A stretch of 64,000 bases of DNA from an uncultured Lachnospiraceae bacterium (GTDB taxonomy: Bacteria > Bacillota > Clostridia > Lachnospirales > Lachnospiraceae), in contig CAOKQK010000005.1 of assembly GCA_948470905.1 (NCBI GenBank), positions 17,328 through 81,327 of the forward strand, in the 5' to 3' direction. The notes beneath the pieces are model-generated. The model ran no database searches, had not been told where the DNA came from, and saw only the letters and a program-made list of their open reading frames with translations. Below, one piece after another: positions 53,664-62,151 of this stretch (within the stretch, counting starts at the first letter, position 1; every line of letters starts with the position of its first letter). A program made the position numbers and the translations under genes.

Positions 53664-55235
53664 TCAATATATTGGAAGCTCCGGCACGCTGCCAAGACCG
53701 TATACATAGGGCATCCTCCCTGTGATCTCCTGATAGCAGGTCAGGATCCCGTCCAGCGGCACACACCAATACCTTGTAGGCGTAGTGGAATAGGCATACG
53801 CCATACAGATCAGGTTGCCATAACCGTCCAGCACCGCGGAACCCGAGTCCCCATGGACCAGCTCCACCGTCACCTCCGTGTGATCCAGCTGATTGTACCA
53901 CTCAAAATCCTGCCGGATCTTCACCAGGTTCCCCTCCGTAGTATGGACCAGGCCGCCTTCCCTGTCTATCCTCTCCAGTGCCAGCTCAATGGGCTGCTCG
54001 TCCAGACTCTCCCAATACAGCCTGTCTATATGTACGGTCATAAGCTGCTCCAGAAGCGCCTGTGGCACATCCTCCAGCGCGATCGTCGCCACGCCCACAT
54101 CATAATCCTGGCTCACTCCCAGACATTGGCCGGGCACGCTGGTCCCATCGAAAAAGAAAATATTCCATTCATCATATTTGTTGACCACATGCCTGTTTGT
54201 ACAGATATAAATTGTGTCCTCCGTAATCTCCATGATATATCCTGACCCGGAACTGTAACCTCCCCTCCCGGTGGGATGATACAGCTGTACCAGCGCCGGA
54301 CGCATATATTCCAGAGTCTTCTCCAGGTTATCCTCCCCGGAGACACCTGCATCATAAATATTCGGAGCACCCAGAATGGCATCCACCCTGTAATCGATCT
54401 GCCTGCTGCCGATAAGCGCCTGAAGATCATCCTCCGTGGCGACCAATACCTTCGCCTCCTCCTCCGTCACCAGGCCATAGCTGTCCGCCACCAGGTAAGT
54501 CAGGGTATATTCGCCTGCCCTGTCCAGGCGTACCCCGGAAGCTTCCACCCATATGCCATCCGTCAGGCTGCCGTCAATATTGTCCCATGCAGTCACCTGC
54601 TCCAGATAATCCGGCTCACTCCCCAGAGCCACATAAAAATCCCGTATTCCATCCAACACCGGCGGGATATCCACGATGACAGATACCCTGCCGGAACTTT
54701 CATTCCCCGTGGAATCCCTGGCCAGTATCTCCAGCTCATATTCACCCGGCCTGTCAAAAAAGATATGTTCACTCAAACCTCCATCCCGGCAAAAATAAGC
54801 CTTTGTGAAGGCATCCGCATCCACCACACCCTCTATGACATCCCACACAGAGCACTCCCTCCGGGCGGCGAGACAGACCTGGCTGTCCCTCCAGACAATC
54901 TCAGGCGCTGCCGTGTCCCGGATATTGATCGTGTAGCAAAACTGCTCGCTCCCATGGCGCGCCACCACCTGATAAGTTCCCGTGCGCTCCTCGTCCACAC
55001 CGGACATATCCAACTCTCCCAGACCCACAGACCAGTCCGTGCCTACCAGATAATCTGCGATGTCCCGGCTGACCGGGCTACCATACTCATAAGTCATTTC
55101 GCTGAAAGCAGGCTCCACCTGGTAGACGCGCATATAAAAAAGGCATCCTGCTGCCACCAGCAGCCCTGCTGCCATCACAAAAAACACTATATGCCCTGCC
55201 CTGATCCTTCTTTCTGCCACAGTCCCGTCTTTCAT
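53664..55235 (-). CDS. Membrane-anchored trypsin-like serine protease with Ig-like domains
   Basis: 523 aa. One N-terminal membrane anchor (about 15-38) precedes two or three Ig-like modules (segments IRDTAAPEIVWRDSQVC, GEYELEILARDSTGNES, GEYTLTYLVADSYG; DUF5011-like). A C-terminal trypsin fold has CTNRHVVN (His), YDVGVATIAL (Asp) and HGDSGSAVLDGYG (Ser). The active-site residues are all present, so an extracytoplasmic protease of the HtrA-like/V8-like kind is expected; no PDZ domain is visible. The Ig modules may tether it to the wall. It has its own promoter inside the end of the upstream gene. Confidence 0.85.
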   Translation of the reverse strand: MKDGTVAERRIRAGHIVFFVMAAGLLVAAGCLFYMRVYQVEPAFSEMTYEYGSPVSRDIADYLVGTDWSVGLGELDMSGVDEERTGTYQVVARHGSEQFCYTINIRDTAAPEIVWRDSQVCLAARRECSVWDVIEGVVDADAFTKAYFCRDGGLSEHIFFDRPGEYELEILARDSTGNESSGRVSVIVDIPPVLDGIRDFYVALGSEPDYLEQVTAWDNIDGSLTDGIWVEASGVRLDRAGEYTLTYLVADSYGLVTEEEAKVLVATEDDLQALIGSRQIDYRVDAILGAPNIYDAGVSGEDNLEKTLEYMRPALVQLYHPTGRGGYSSGSGYIMEITEDTIYICTNRHVVNKYDEWNIFFFDGTSVPGQCLGVSQDYDVGVATIALEDVPQALLEQLMTVHIDRLYWESLDEQPIELALERIDREGGLVHTTEGNLVKIRQDFEWYNQLDHTEVTVELVHGDSGSAVLDGYGNLICMAYAYSTTPTRYWCVPLDGILTCYQEITGRMPYVYGLGSVPELPIY

Positions 55236-55388
55236 TCACACTCTTTCCAAAATACAATCATCCCCGCCGGGAAGGAGATTTCGGGAATCCCCTTCCTCAT
55301 GCTGCGCTACAAAACTGATACCCTGTCAGCATGCTGTAGGACCTATGCCCACATACTGCCTGGATACTATATACTTTTGATACTTAAA

Positions 55389-55417
55389 ATATTAGCATTG
55401 ATCGCTCAATTTGTCAA
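55389..55417 (-). promoter_or_regulatory. Promoter of the trypsin-like protease gene
   Basis: On the minus strand: TTGACA (55412-55417), 17-nt spacer, TAATAT (55389-55394). The -35 box lies inside the 3' end of the serine hydrolase gene. Confidence 0.7.
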
Positions 55418-56932
55418 TGACCAGCTGCTCCTTCCACACGCCACACCCTCAAAGCTTTTTAAGGCGTCATCCGCGCCCTTCTGCAGCTTTATTGTCACCC
55501 TGCCGTCCTGAAACCTCAACCCTATTGCCAGCTTCGCCATATTTTCTCCCAGGATATGGCACCGGATATACAGATAATCCGTCATCACCCATGCGCCATG
55601 ACAGAGACATTGCGCCGATACAGGGGGATTCCCCAGCTTCCACGGGAATATCCCGCGCACATACCCATCCCACCCAAAGGCAAGCTCAAAATCCCTGCCC
55701 TCCTTTGCCATATACAGGCTTCCGCCCTGGGCCGAAAAATGTACCCGCAGCCTGGACACCTGAAGCGGGTTTTCCTCAAAGACATACTCCCTGCCGTCCG
55801 CCTCACTCTCTGCCGCGGAACTTCTCTCTCCGGGTACCGGCGCCAGAGCAAGGCCCTGAAGCATGTCTTCCAGACACACAGTTCCCGCCTCCTCTGCACC
55901 TGTACTGCAGCCCGGCGTCTTCGCTTCGGACGTACTGCTGCCCGGCGCTTCGGCTTCGGACGTGCCGCGCCCTGCGATCCACGGATAGATGCTTGCATCA
56001 AATGCATCAAATATGTCCTTGATGCCGTTTTTGTTGTCCAGGGTATCTCCCATAGTGACCAGCACGAACCTCTCTTTGGGAAAACACACCGCCAGCTGCC
56101 CGCCGATCCCGTAAAAATAAAAGCTGCCGTGCCGCCCCATCCAAATCTGGTAGCCATAGCCAAACTGTTCGTCATATACTGGCTGCTGTATGGTGGTGAT
56201 CTGACAGCTGAGCGCCTCATTAAGATAGCCCTCCGGCAGCAGCTGCTCCCCCTGACAGCGCCCGCCGTCTGTCACAAGCTGTGCCACCGCCAGCAGGTCT
56301 CTGAGCGTGCAGTTCAACCCGGAGCCTCCCTGGGAGACTCCGTAAGGATCCTCCATATAATACGCCTCTTTTGACACACCGATCCTGTCGAACGCCTTTT
56401 CGCGCAGATATTCCATCAGCTTCTTTCCGCTCAGCCGCTCCACCAGCGCGGCAAGCACATGGCTGGAGGAGGTATCATAGGAAAAAACCGCCCCCGGCGG
56501 ATTGTCAGGCGCCACATGGAAAAAGGACTCCACCCAGTCTCCTTTGTAACGCTTGTAGGTAGTCTGCCTGTGACAGGTAGTCATGGTCAGCATATTCCGG
56601 ATAGTCATTTGTCCGATCCACGGATGTACTCCCCCCTCGGGGCACTTATCCGGAAAATAACTGCAGATCCTGTCATCCAGGTGCAGCCTGCCCTCCTCCT
56701 GCAAAAGCCCGATGGCAAGCGATACAAAGCTCTTTCCCACAGAATACATGCGGTGCAGGGACTCCCACGTAAAAGGCGCCCAATATCCCTCCGCCGCCAG
56801 CTTCCCCCTGTCAGACATGGCAAACCCATGCATTGTCAGTCCGTCCGCCTGCAGCCTGCGAATAAAATCCGCTACCGCACTCTCCGGGACTCTCGCCTGC
56901 CCCTGCGGAACCTTTTCCCACTTTCTCTCCAT
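55406..56932 (-). CDS. Serine hydrolase of the beta-lactamase/class-C fold
   Basis: 508 aa. The catalytic SxxK is in MYSVGKSFVSLAIGLL (Ser about residue 87), the second motif is YDTSSSHVLAALVERLSG, and GIGGQLAV occupies the third-motif place. There is no signal peptide, so an intracellular esterase or peptidase is more likely than a penicillin-binding role. A low-complexity stretch of about 30 residues (SEAEAPGSSTSEAKTPG) joins the catalytic domain to a C-terminal beta-rich domain (about 370-500) and comes from a 30-bp repeat. A full leader element with the palindrome lies directly upstream. Natural substrate unknown. Confidence 0.88.
   Translation of the reverse strand: MERKWEKVPQGQARVPESAVADFIRRLQADGLTMHGFAMSDRGKLAAEGYWAPFTWESLHRMYSVGKSFVSLAIGLLQEEGRLHLDDRICSYFPDKCPEGGVHPWIGQMTIRNMLTMTTCHRQTTYKRYKGDWVESFFHVAPDNPPGAVFSYDTSSSHVLAALVERLSGKKLMEYLREKAFDRIGVSKEAYYMEDPYGVSQGGSGLNCTLRDLLAVAQLVTDGGRCQGEQLLPEGYLNEALSCQITTIQQPVYDEQFGYGYQIWMGRHGSFYFYGIGGQLAVCFPKERFVLVTMGDTLDNKNGIKDIFDAFDASIYPWIAGRGTSEAEAPGSSTSEAKTPGCSTGAEEAGTVCLEDMLQGLALAPVPGERSSAAESEADGREYVFEENPLQVSRLRVHFSAQGGSLYMAKEGRDFELAFGWDGYVRGIFPWKLGNPPVSAQCLCHGAWVMTDYLYIRCHILGENMAKLAIGLRFQDGRVTIKLQKGADDALKSFEGVACGRSSWSLTN
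55905..55964 (-). repeat. 30-bp in-frame repeat in the serine hydrolase gene
   Basis: Two near-identical units starting at 55905 and 55935 (CTGC(A/T)GCCCGGCG-type on the plus strand), encoding Ser/Glu/Ala/Pro/Gly decapeptides in an interdomain linker. Confidence 0.8.
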
Positions 56933-56936
56933 GTCG

Positions 56937-56995
56937 ATCTCCTATTCCAGTTCCCATTTATGGGAACTTTTTCGCCTCTGCACTTCTACGCCCCC
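56937..56995 (-). repeat. Dispersed leader element, complete copy
   Basis: On the minus strand, in order: GGGGGCGTAGAAGTGCAGAG, GCGAAAAAGTTCCC, ATAAAT, GGGAACTGGAATAGGAG, then the ATG of the serine hydrolase 6-7 nt on. It contains the inverted repeat AGTTCCC/GGGAACT and the ribosome site, and is the clearest single copy of the family. It starts right at the radA stop. Confidence 0.75.
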
Positions 56996-58380
56996 TAAAA
57001 CACGCTGTTCATGGCATCCTGCACATTTTTCACCCCGATGATCTTAATATTGCCGCCCTTGTTCTTCCTGCAGTTCTCCACGCATACATAGGGGACGATG
57101 CAGGTGTCAAACCCCAGCTTCTCCGCCTCCGCCACCCGCTGCGCCGCCAGCGCCACAGATCTGACCTCGCCGCTTAAGCCCACCTCGCCGAATGCCACAA
57201 GCCTGGGGTTCAACGCCTTATTTTTAAAGCTGGAGACCACCGCAAGCACTATACCTAGGTCGATGGCGGGCTCCATGATCTTCATACCGCCCGTAATGTT
57301 CACATAGGCGTCGCAGTTTGCAAGCTGTATGCCGGAACGCTTCTCCAGCACCGCCATCAGCAGGTTCACCCTGTTGAAATCCGTGCCGATCGTCTGCCTG
57401 CGGGGGATGCCGAAATTAGTGCCGCACACCAGCGCCTGTATCTCCACCAGCAGCGGCCTCGTCCCCTCCATGGTGCAGGACACCACGGAGCCGCTGGCAT
57501 TCTCCGGCCTGCCGTCCAGCATATATTCGGACGCGTTTTTCACCTCCATCAGCCCCTGCTCCTGCATCTCAAAGACGCCGATCTCATCCGTGGAGCCAAA
57601 ACGATTCTTGACCCCCCGAAGGATCCGGTAGGAAGCATGTCTGTCCCCCTCAAAATAAAGCACTGTATCCACCATGTGCTCCAGGACCCGGGGGCCCGCC
57701 ACCGTCCCTTCCTTCGTCACATGTCCCACGATCATCACAGACACCCCCAGCCCCTTCGCCAGCTGCAGCAGGATACCTGTGGACTCCCGCACCTGGGAGA
57801 CGCTGCCCGGCGCAGAGGACACATTTTCATTGTACATGGTCTGGATGGAATCGATGACCACCGCCTCCGGTTTTTGGGTGCGGATAACTTCCGAGATCGC
57901 GTCCAGGCTCGTCTCGCACAATAGCAGCATCCCTTCCGCGAAATCCCCGATCCTGTCGGCGCGCATCTTGACCTGCGCCAGGGACTCCTCGCCGGATATG
58001 TACAGCACCTTATGTCCCCCGGCGGACAGGTTTCTGCACACCTGAAGGAGCAGCGTGGACTTGCCAATGCCCGGATCTCCGCCTACCAGGGTCAGAGAGC
58101 CTTGTACAATCCCTCCCCCCAGCACCCTGTCAAGCTCCCCGATCCCTGTGGTGATCCGGTTTTCTTCTGTAATGCGGATCTCAGAGAGGACCGTGGGCAC
58201 CGCCCTGTTCTCACGTCTCTCATTCTTCGCCGCGGCACCCCCCGCATAGGGGGATTTGCTCACGCTCTCCTCCACAAAGGTATTCCAGCCCCTGCAGCCG
58301 GGGCACTGCCCCATCCATTTACTCGATTCATATCCACAGCTCTGACAGAAAAAAACCGTAGATGTCTTACTTTTTGCCAT
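56995..58380 (-). CDS. radA: DNA repair protein RadA (Sms)
   Basis: 461 aa. The N-terminal zinc finger CQSCGYESSKWMGQCPGC is followed by a RecA-like ATPase, GGDPGIGKSTLLLQV, and the RadA-specific KNRFGSTDEIGVFEM motif, then a Lon-like C-domain (ITGGMKIMEPAIDLGIVLAV, FGEVGLSGEVRSV). It drives branch migration of recombination intermediates. It is downstream of the clpC region, as in many Firmicutes. AAGGGGG lies before the ATG. Confidence 0.97.
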   Translation of the reverse strand: MAKSKTSTVFFCQSCGYESSKWMGQCPGCRGWNTFVEESVSKSPYAGGAAAKNERRENRAVPTVLSEIRITEENRITTGIGELDRVLGGGIVQGSLTLVGGDPGIGKSTLLLQVCRNLSAGGHKVLYISGEESLAQVKMRADRIGDFAEGMLLLCETSLDAISEVIRTQKPEAVVIDSIQTMYNENVSSAPGSVSQVRESTGILLQLAKGLGVSVMIVGHVTKEGTVAGPRVLEHMVDTVLYFEGDRHASYRILRGVKNRFGSTDEIGVFEMQEQGLMEVKNASEYMLDGRPENASGSVVSCTMEGTRPLLVEIQALVCGTNFGIPRRQTIGTDFNRVNLLMAVLEKRSGIQLANCDAYVNITGGMKIMEPAIDLGIVLAVVSSFKNKALNPRLVAFGEVGLSGEVRSVALAAQRVAEAEKLGFDTCIVPYVCVENCRKNKGGNIKIIGVKNVQDAMNSVF

Positions 58381-58478
58381 ATTTACACCCCCTTGCGCAC
58401 TTCATAAGAGGGTGTGTAAACACTCCTCTTTGCGCATAACAATCAATATTTGGAAATCTACCGCAAGGCGCACTAAAA

Positions 58479-58512
58479 TTGCGCGGGAGGCACCTTACCA
58501 ACCCGCGCAATC
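58479..58512 (-). terminator. Terminator of the 137-aa protein gene
   Basis: Perfect arms ATTGCGCGGG and CCCGCGCAAT around a 14-nt loop, followed by TTTTAG on the minus strand. Confidence 0.85.
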
Positions 58513-58515
58513 TTT

Positions 58516-58929
58516 TTACTTCTGTATTATCTTTACCGGAACCTCACCTGCAACCTCCAGCTCCACGCTCAGGGAGAGCTTCCCGCCAAGCCCTGTCTTC
58601 ATGGTGCCTACGCTCCTGCCATCCACAAATACCTCATATTCGGTATCATCATTGAGCCCGATGGTAATCTGTGCGTCCTCGTCCCCTTCCACGATAAACT
58701 CCACGCCGTCCGCCTTCTCCGCAAACTGCAGGACGCTGGTGCCGGGCACGGATTCATAGAGGAACATGCCGTTTTTCTCAAGCTTGGTAATCTCCCTGTA
58801 AGTCTTGACCTTCAGCAGGTCTCCCTGATGCTTGTAATCCTCCAACTTTGCCTTCTGTGCCAGCTTGTGATTGCCGAAACTAATTGCCCCATCCGCCTCG
58901 CTGCGGAGCAATTCCTCCACCACTGCCAT
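58516..58929 (-). CDS. Conserved small beta-rich protein, function unknown
   Basis: 137 aa starting MAVVEELLRSEADGAISFGN; AGGAGG precedes it. The sequence YREITKLEKNGMFLYESVPG, VEFIVEGDEDAQITIGL and LGGKLSLSVEL recalls a family widespread in Lachnospiraceae that databases often label endosialidase, a name with no visible basis here (no sialidase motifs, no catalytic signature). It is probably all-beta, with no membrane segment or signal. It lies between radA and clpC, both stress-repair genes, but has its own terminator. Confidence 0.82.
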   Translation of the reverse strand: MAVVEELLRSEADGAISFGNHKLAQKAKLEDYKHQGDLLKVKTYREITKLEKNGMFLYESVPGTSVLQFAEKADGVEFIVEGDEDAQITIGLNDDTEYEVFVDGRSVGTMKTGLGGKLSLSVELEVAGEVPVKIIQK

Positions 58930-59042
58930 GTGTGTATCCTCCTGTCTTTCTGTCTTGACGTGATAACGAAAGAATCTTCAAGCGCAAAGCGCAACCGACG
59001 CGCAGCGACTGGATTCTTGACTGCATTGTACCATATTTTGAC

Positions 59043-61505
59043 CTAATTTTCTACAATTTTTTTATTTTCCTTCACCGTAAAACAGACCTTTTCATTCTTG
59101 AATCCCGCCGTCACTGCGTCTCCGGGCTGCACCTTTTTCTGCAGGATTTCTTCCGCCAGGGCGTCCTCCACCACGGACTGAATGGCGCGCTTCAAGGGCC
59201 TGGCACCCATCTTGTTGTCCGCATACTTTTCCACCAGATGGCTTTTCAGCGCCCCGGACATGGAGAGCTTAATGTCCATCTGCTCCTCGCAGCGTCTGTA
59301 AAGGTTTGATGCCAGAAGGTTTACGATTTCCTTCATATCCTCGTTGTTCAGCTGGTGGAACACAATGATATCATCAATCCTGTTGATGAATTCCGGCTTA
59401 AAGCTGCGCTTTACCTCCTCCATGACATTGGACTTCATTTTGTCATAATCCTGCCTGGGATTGCTGCCAGTGGCAAAACCCAGGTTCTTGGGATCCACAA
59501 TCCTCTGTGCCCCCGCGTTGGAAGTCATGATCAGGATCGTATTCTTAAAGCTTACCTTCCGCCCCTTGGAATCCGTGATATGCCCGTCGTCCAATACCTG
59601 CAGAAGCACATTGAACACGTCAGGATGCGCCTTCTCTATCTCGTCGAAAAGCACCACGGAATAAGGATTGCGGCGTACCTTCTCACTGAGCTGCCCGCCC
59701 TCCTCAAAGCCCACATATCCCGGGGGAGACCCTATCATCTTGGACACCGAATGCCCTTCCATATACTCTGACATGTCAACCCTGATGATCGCATCCTCCG
59801 AGCCGAACATGGCCTCCGCAAGCGCCTTGGACAACTCCGTCTTACCCACGCCCGTAGGCCCCAGGAAAAGGAAGGAACCTATTGGACGCTTGGGATCCTT
59901 CAAGCCTACCCTGCCCCGGCGCATTGCCTTTGACACGGCTGTCACAGCCTCCTCCTGGCCTATTACGCGCTTATGCAGGATGCTCTCCAGCTTCAGGAGA
60001 CGTTCGCTCTCCTTCTGGGCAAGCTTCTGTACAGGAATCTTGGTCCACATGGCGACCACATCCGCAATGTCGTTCTCACTGAGCGTACAAAGCTTCGCCT
60101 GCTCCCTGTTCGCATCCCGCTTCTTCATGCGTTCGTATTTTTTTACCAGTTCATCCTGGTTATGCTTGATCTCCACCGCCTGCGTAAATGCCTCCATGCG
60201 GATGGAACGTTCAATCTGCAGGTCCATCTTCTTGATCTGCTCCAATATCTCCTTCTGCCTGTCAGGCATATCCATGGTGCGCAGCCTGGCGCTGGCTGCC
60301 GCCTCGTCTATCAGGTCGATCGCCTTATCGGGAAGGTTCCTGTCATTGATGTAGCGGCTGGACAGTCTCACTGCCGCCTCCACGACCTCCCTGCCGATGG
60401 CAACCTGATGGTGCTCCTCGTACTTTCCCTTGACACCGTCCAGGATGCGGATTGCCTCCTCCTCGGAGGGCTCCTCCACATTCACCGGCTGGAAACGCCG
60501 CTCCAGTGCCGCATCTCTCTCGACATATTTGCGATACTCCGCGACAGTGGTCGCCCCGATCATCTGCAGCTCTCCCCTGGCCAGAGAAGGCTTTAAAATA
60601 TTGGAAGCATCGATCGCCCCTTCCGCACCGCCGGCGCCGATCAACGTGTGAAGCTCATCCAGGAAAAGAACCACATTCCCATCATCAATGACCTCCTTGA
60701 TGACCTTCTTGATCCTCTCCTCAAATTCGCCGCGGTACTTGCTGCCTGCCACCATGCCGGACAGATCCAGGGTCAGCACCCTCTTGTCCTTTACCGTGAG
60801 GGGGACCTTGCCTTCCACAATGCGCTGCGCCAGCCCTTCTACCACCGCAGTTTTGCCCACGCCGGGCTCGCCGATGAGACAGGGATTGTTCTTAGTGCGG
60901 CGGCTGAGGATTTGGATCAGCCTTCGGATTTCGTCCTCCCTGCCGATCACAGGGTCAAGCTTTCCTTCCCGCGCCATTGCAGTCAGATCCCTGCTGTACT
61001 GTCCCAGCGTGGTCGTCTTGCCCCTCCCGGAGGACCTTCTCGCCAGATCTTCCTTGTACAGGTTCCCATCCTGGCCGATGGCTATCAGGGTATCCGCATA
61101 TATTTTCTGCACATTTGCGCCAAGGGTGTTCAAAAGACGCACTGCTACATTTTCGCCTTCCTTGATCAGCGCCATCAGAAGATGTTCCGTGCCTATCTGG
61201 CCCTGCCCGAAGCGCTCCGCCTGCCTGTTCGCCTCCTCCAGGATCTTACGCGCCCTGGGAGAATACCCTTCCTTCTCCCTGACGCTTACTCCGCCGTCAA
61301 AGGCGATCAGCTCCTGGATCATATCGAGAACCTGTGACAGCTCTACCCCGTTGTCGGTCAGAACCTTGTGCGCCACACCTGTCTGTTCCTTTAAAAGTCC
61401 CGCAAGAATATGCTCTGTCCCCACATAGCCCTGCTTTAAATGCGCGGCAAACCTGGATGCATAGCCCAGGGCGTCCTGCGCCTTGTCCGTAAAACCTGAC
61501 TGCAT
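59043..61505 (-). CDS. clpC: ClpC ATPase, ClpP partner
   Basis: An 820-aa Hsp100 unfoldase. It has two Clp-N repeats (1-145), AAA-1 with [15 protein letters not shown], a short middle domain with a UVR-like segment (about 420-455, the MecA-adaptor site in family members), and AAA-2 with [15 protein letters not shown]. The short middle region separates it from ClpB. It feeds unfolded proteins to ClpP and is central to stress and sporulation control. It follows the GntR gene by 30 bp. No ctsR-mcsA-mcsB precedes it, unlike the usual Bacillus operon. Confidence 0.95.
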   Translation of the reverse strand: MQSGFTDKAQDALGYASRFAAHLKQGYVGTEHILAGLLKEQTGVAHKVLTDNGVELSQVLDMIQELIAFDGGVSVREKEGYSPRARKILEEANRQAERFGQGQIGTEHLLMALIKEGENVAVRLLNTLGANVQKIYADTLIAIGQDGNLYKEDLARRSSGRGKTTTLGQYSRDLTAMAREGKLDPVIGREDEIRRLIQILSRRTKNNPCLIGEPGVGKTAVVEGLAQRIVEGKVPLTVKDKRVLTLDLSGMVAGSKYRGEFEERIKKVIKEVIDDGNVVLFLDELHTLIGAGGAEGAIDASNILKPSLARGELQMIGATTVAEYRKYVERDAALERRFQPVNVEEPSEEEAIRILDGVKGKYEEHHQVAIGREVVEAAVRLSSRYINDRNLPDKAIDLIDEAAASARLRTMDMPDRQKEILEQIKKMDLQIERSIRMEAFTQAVEIKHNQDELVKKYERMKKRDANREQAKLCTLSENDIADVVAMWTKIPVQKLAQKESERLLKLESILHKRVIGQEEAVTAVSKAMRRGRVGLKDPKRPIGSFLFLGPTGVGKTELSKALAEAMFGSEDAIIRVDMSEYMEGHSVSKMIGSPPGYVGFEEGGQLSEKVRRNPYSVVLFDEIEKAHPDVFNVLLQVLDDGHITDSKGRKVSFKNTILIMTSNAGAQRIVDPKNLGFATGSNPRQDYDKMKSNVMEEVKRSFKPEFINRIDDIIVFHQLNNEDMKEIVNLLASNLYRRCEEQMDIKLSMSGALKSHLVEKYADNKMGARPLKRAIQSVVEDALAEEILQKKVQPGDAVTAGFKNEKVCFTVKENKKIVEN

Positions 61506-61535
61506 TGTTCCCTCTCATTCCGCCGTTTTCCGGCC

Positions 61536-61907
61536 CTAAACCGAAAAATCGCTATATATTTCTTCAATAAGTTCGTGTATTTCCTCTTTGCTGATATTTT
61601 TACAGCTTCCTCTGGCAAGTATTGCCTGCAGGCCCTGCTTTAATTCCGCCAAAGCGCGTGCCTTATCCTCGTCAATGGAGATCACTGCCCCCCTCCTGCG
61701 GTCCACCTTCACATAGCCTTCCTGTTTCAGCACTGTGTACGCTTTGTTGACTGTGTGCATATTGATGCCGATGGAATCCGCCAGCTGGCGCACGCTGGGA
61801 AGCGAGTCCCCCTCACGGAACTGTGCCGTGGCAATCCCCATAATGATCTGATTGCGTAGCTGCAGATACAGCGCCTCATTGCTGTTAAAATCAATCTCTA
61901 TCACCAT
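61536..61907 (-). CDS. GntR-family regulator, YtrA type
   Basis: 123 aa. The winged helix is at 10-75: YLQLRNQIIMGIATAQFREG, LPSVRQLADSIGINMHTVNK, YVKVDRRRGAVIS. A short C-terminal helical tail of about 45 residues, instead of an effector domain, puts it in the short YtrA group. It occupies the place of ctsR upstream of clpC and probably controls the operon, perhaps binding the symmetrical AT-rich region around 62020-62050. The effector is unknown. Confidence 0.9.
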   Translation of the reverse strand: MVIEIDFNSNEALYLQLRNQIIMGIATAQFREGDSLPSVRQLADSIGINMHTVNKAYTVLKQEGYVKVDRRRGAVISIDEDKARALAELKQGLQAILARGSCKNISKEEIHELIEEIYSDFSV

Positions 61908-62041
61908 GCTTTACATCTCTCCTTTCCACGGCTGCACAAACAGGCAGACATACGCGGACCTGCAGGAAAAAATACTGTTTCGCAGCGCTGATCCGGCAAG
62001 GAAAACGCTTTGATCCCCGTTACTGTAATAGTTATAATTAT

Positions 62042-62068
62042 ATTATAACAAGCTTTAGTCACTGTCAA
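62042..62068 (-). promoter_or_regulatory. Promoter of the gntR-clpC operon
   Basis: On the minus strand: TTGACA (62063-62068) and TATAAT (62042-62047) at a tight 15 nt; TAATAA at 17 nt is an alternative. The -10 lies in a symmetric TTATAATTATATTATAA-like stretch that may be the GntR operator. Confidence 0.6.
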
Positions 62069-62105
62069 CCAACCCTCCGAAAAGTTTATAGGCTTTTTAT
62101 AAGAA

Positions 62106-62134
62106 GGAGGATGCCTGTATATGAGACATCCTCC
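62106..62134 (-). terminator. Terminator of the SH3b protein gene
   Basis: Perfect arms GGAGGATG and CATCCTCC around a 13-nt loop, with a following TTCTTATAAAAAG tail on the minus strand. Confidence 0.75.
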
Positions 62135-62151
62135 CTGTACTGCTGCCGCTC

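Noticed and set aside
54276-55511. 411-codon plus-strand ORF opposite the protease gene
   Set aside because: Shadow of the trypsin-like gene. It crosses the protease promoter and has implausible composition.
58516-58929. Endosialidase function
   Set aside because: The remembered database label has no support: no sialidase or tailspike motif and only 137 residues.
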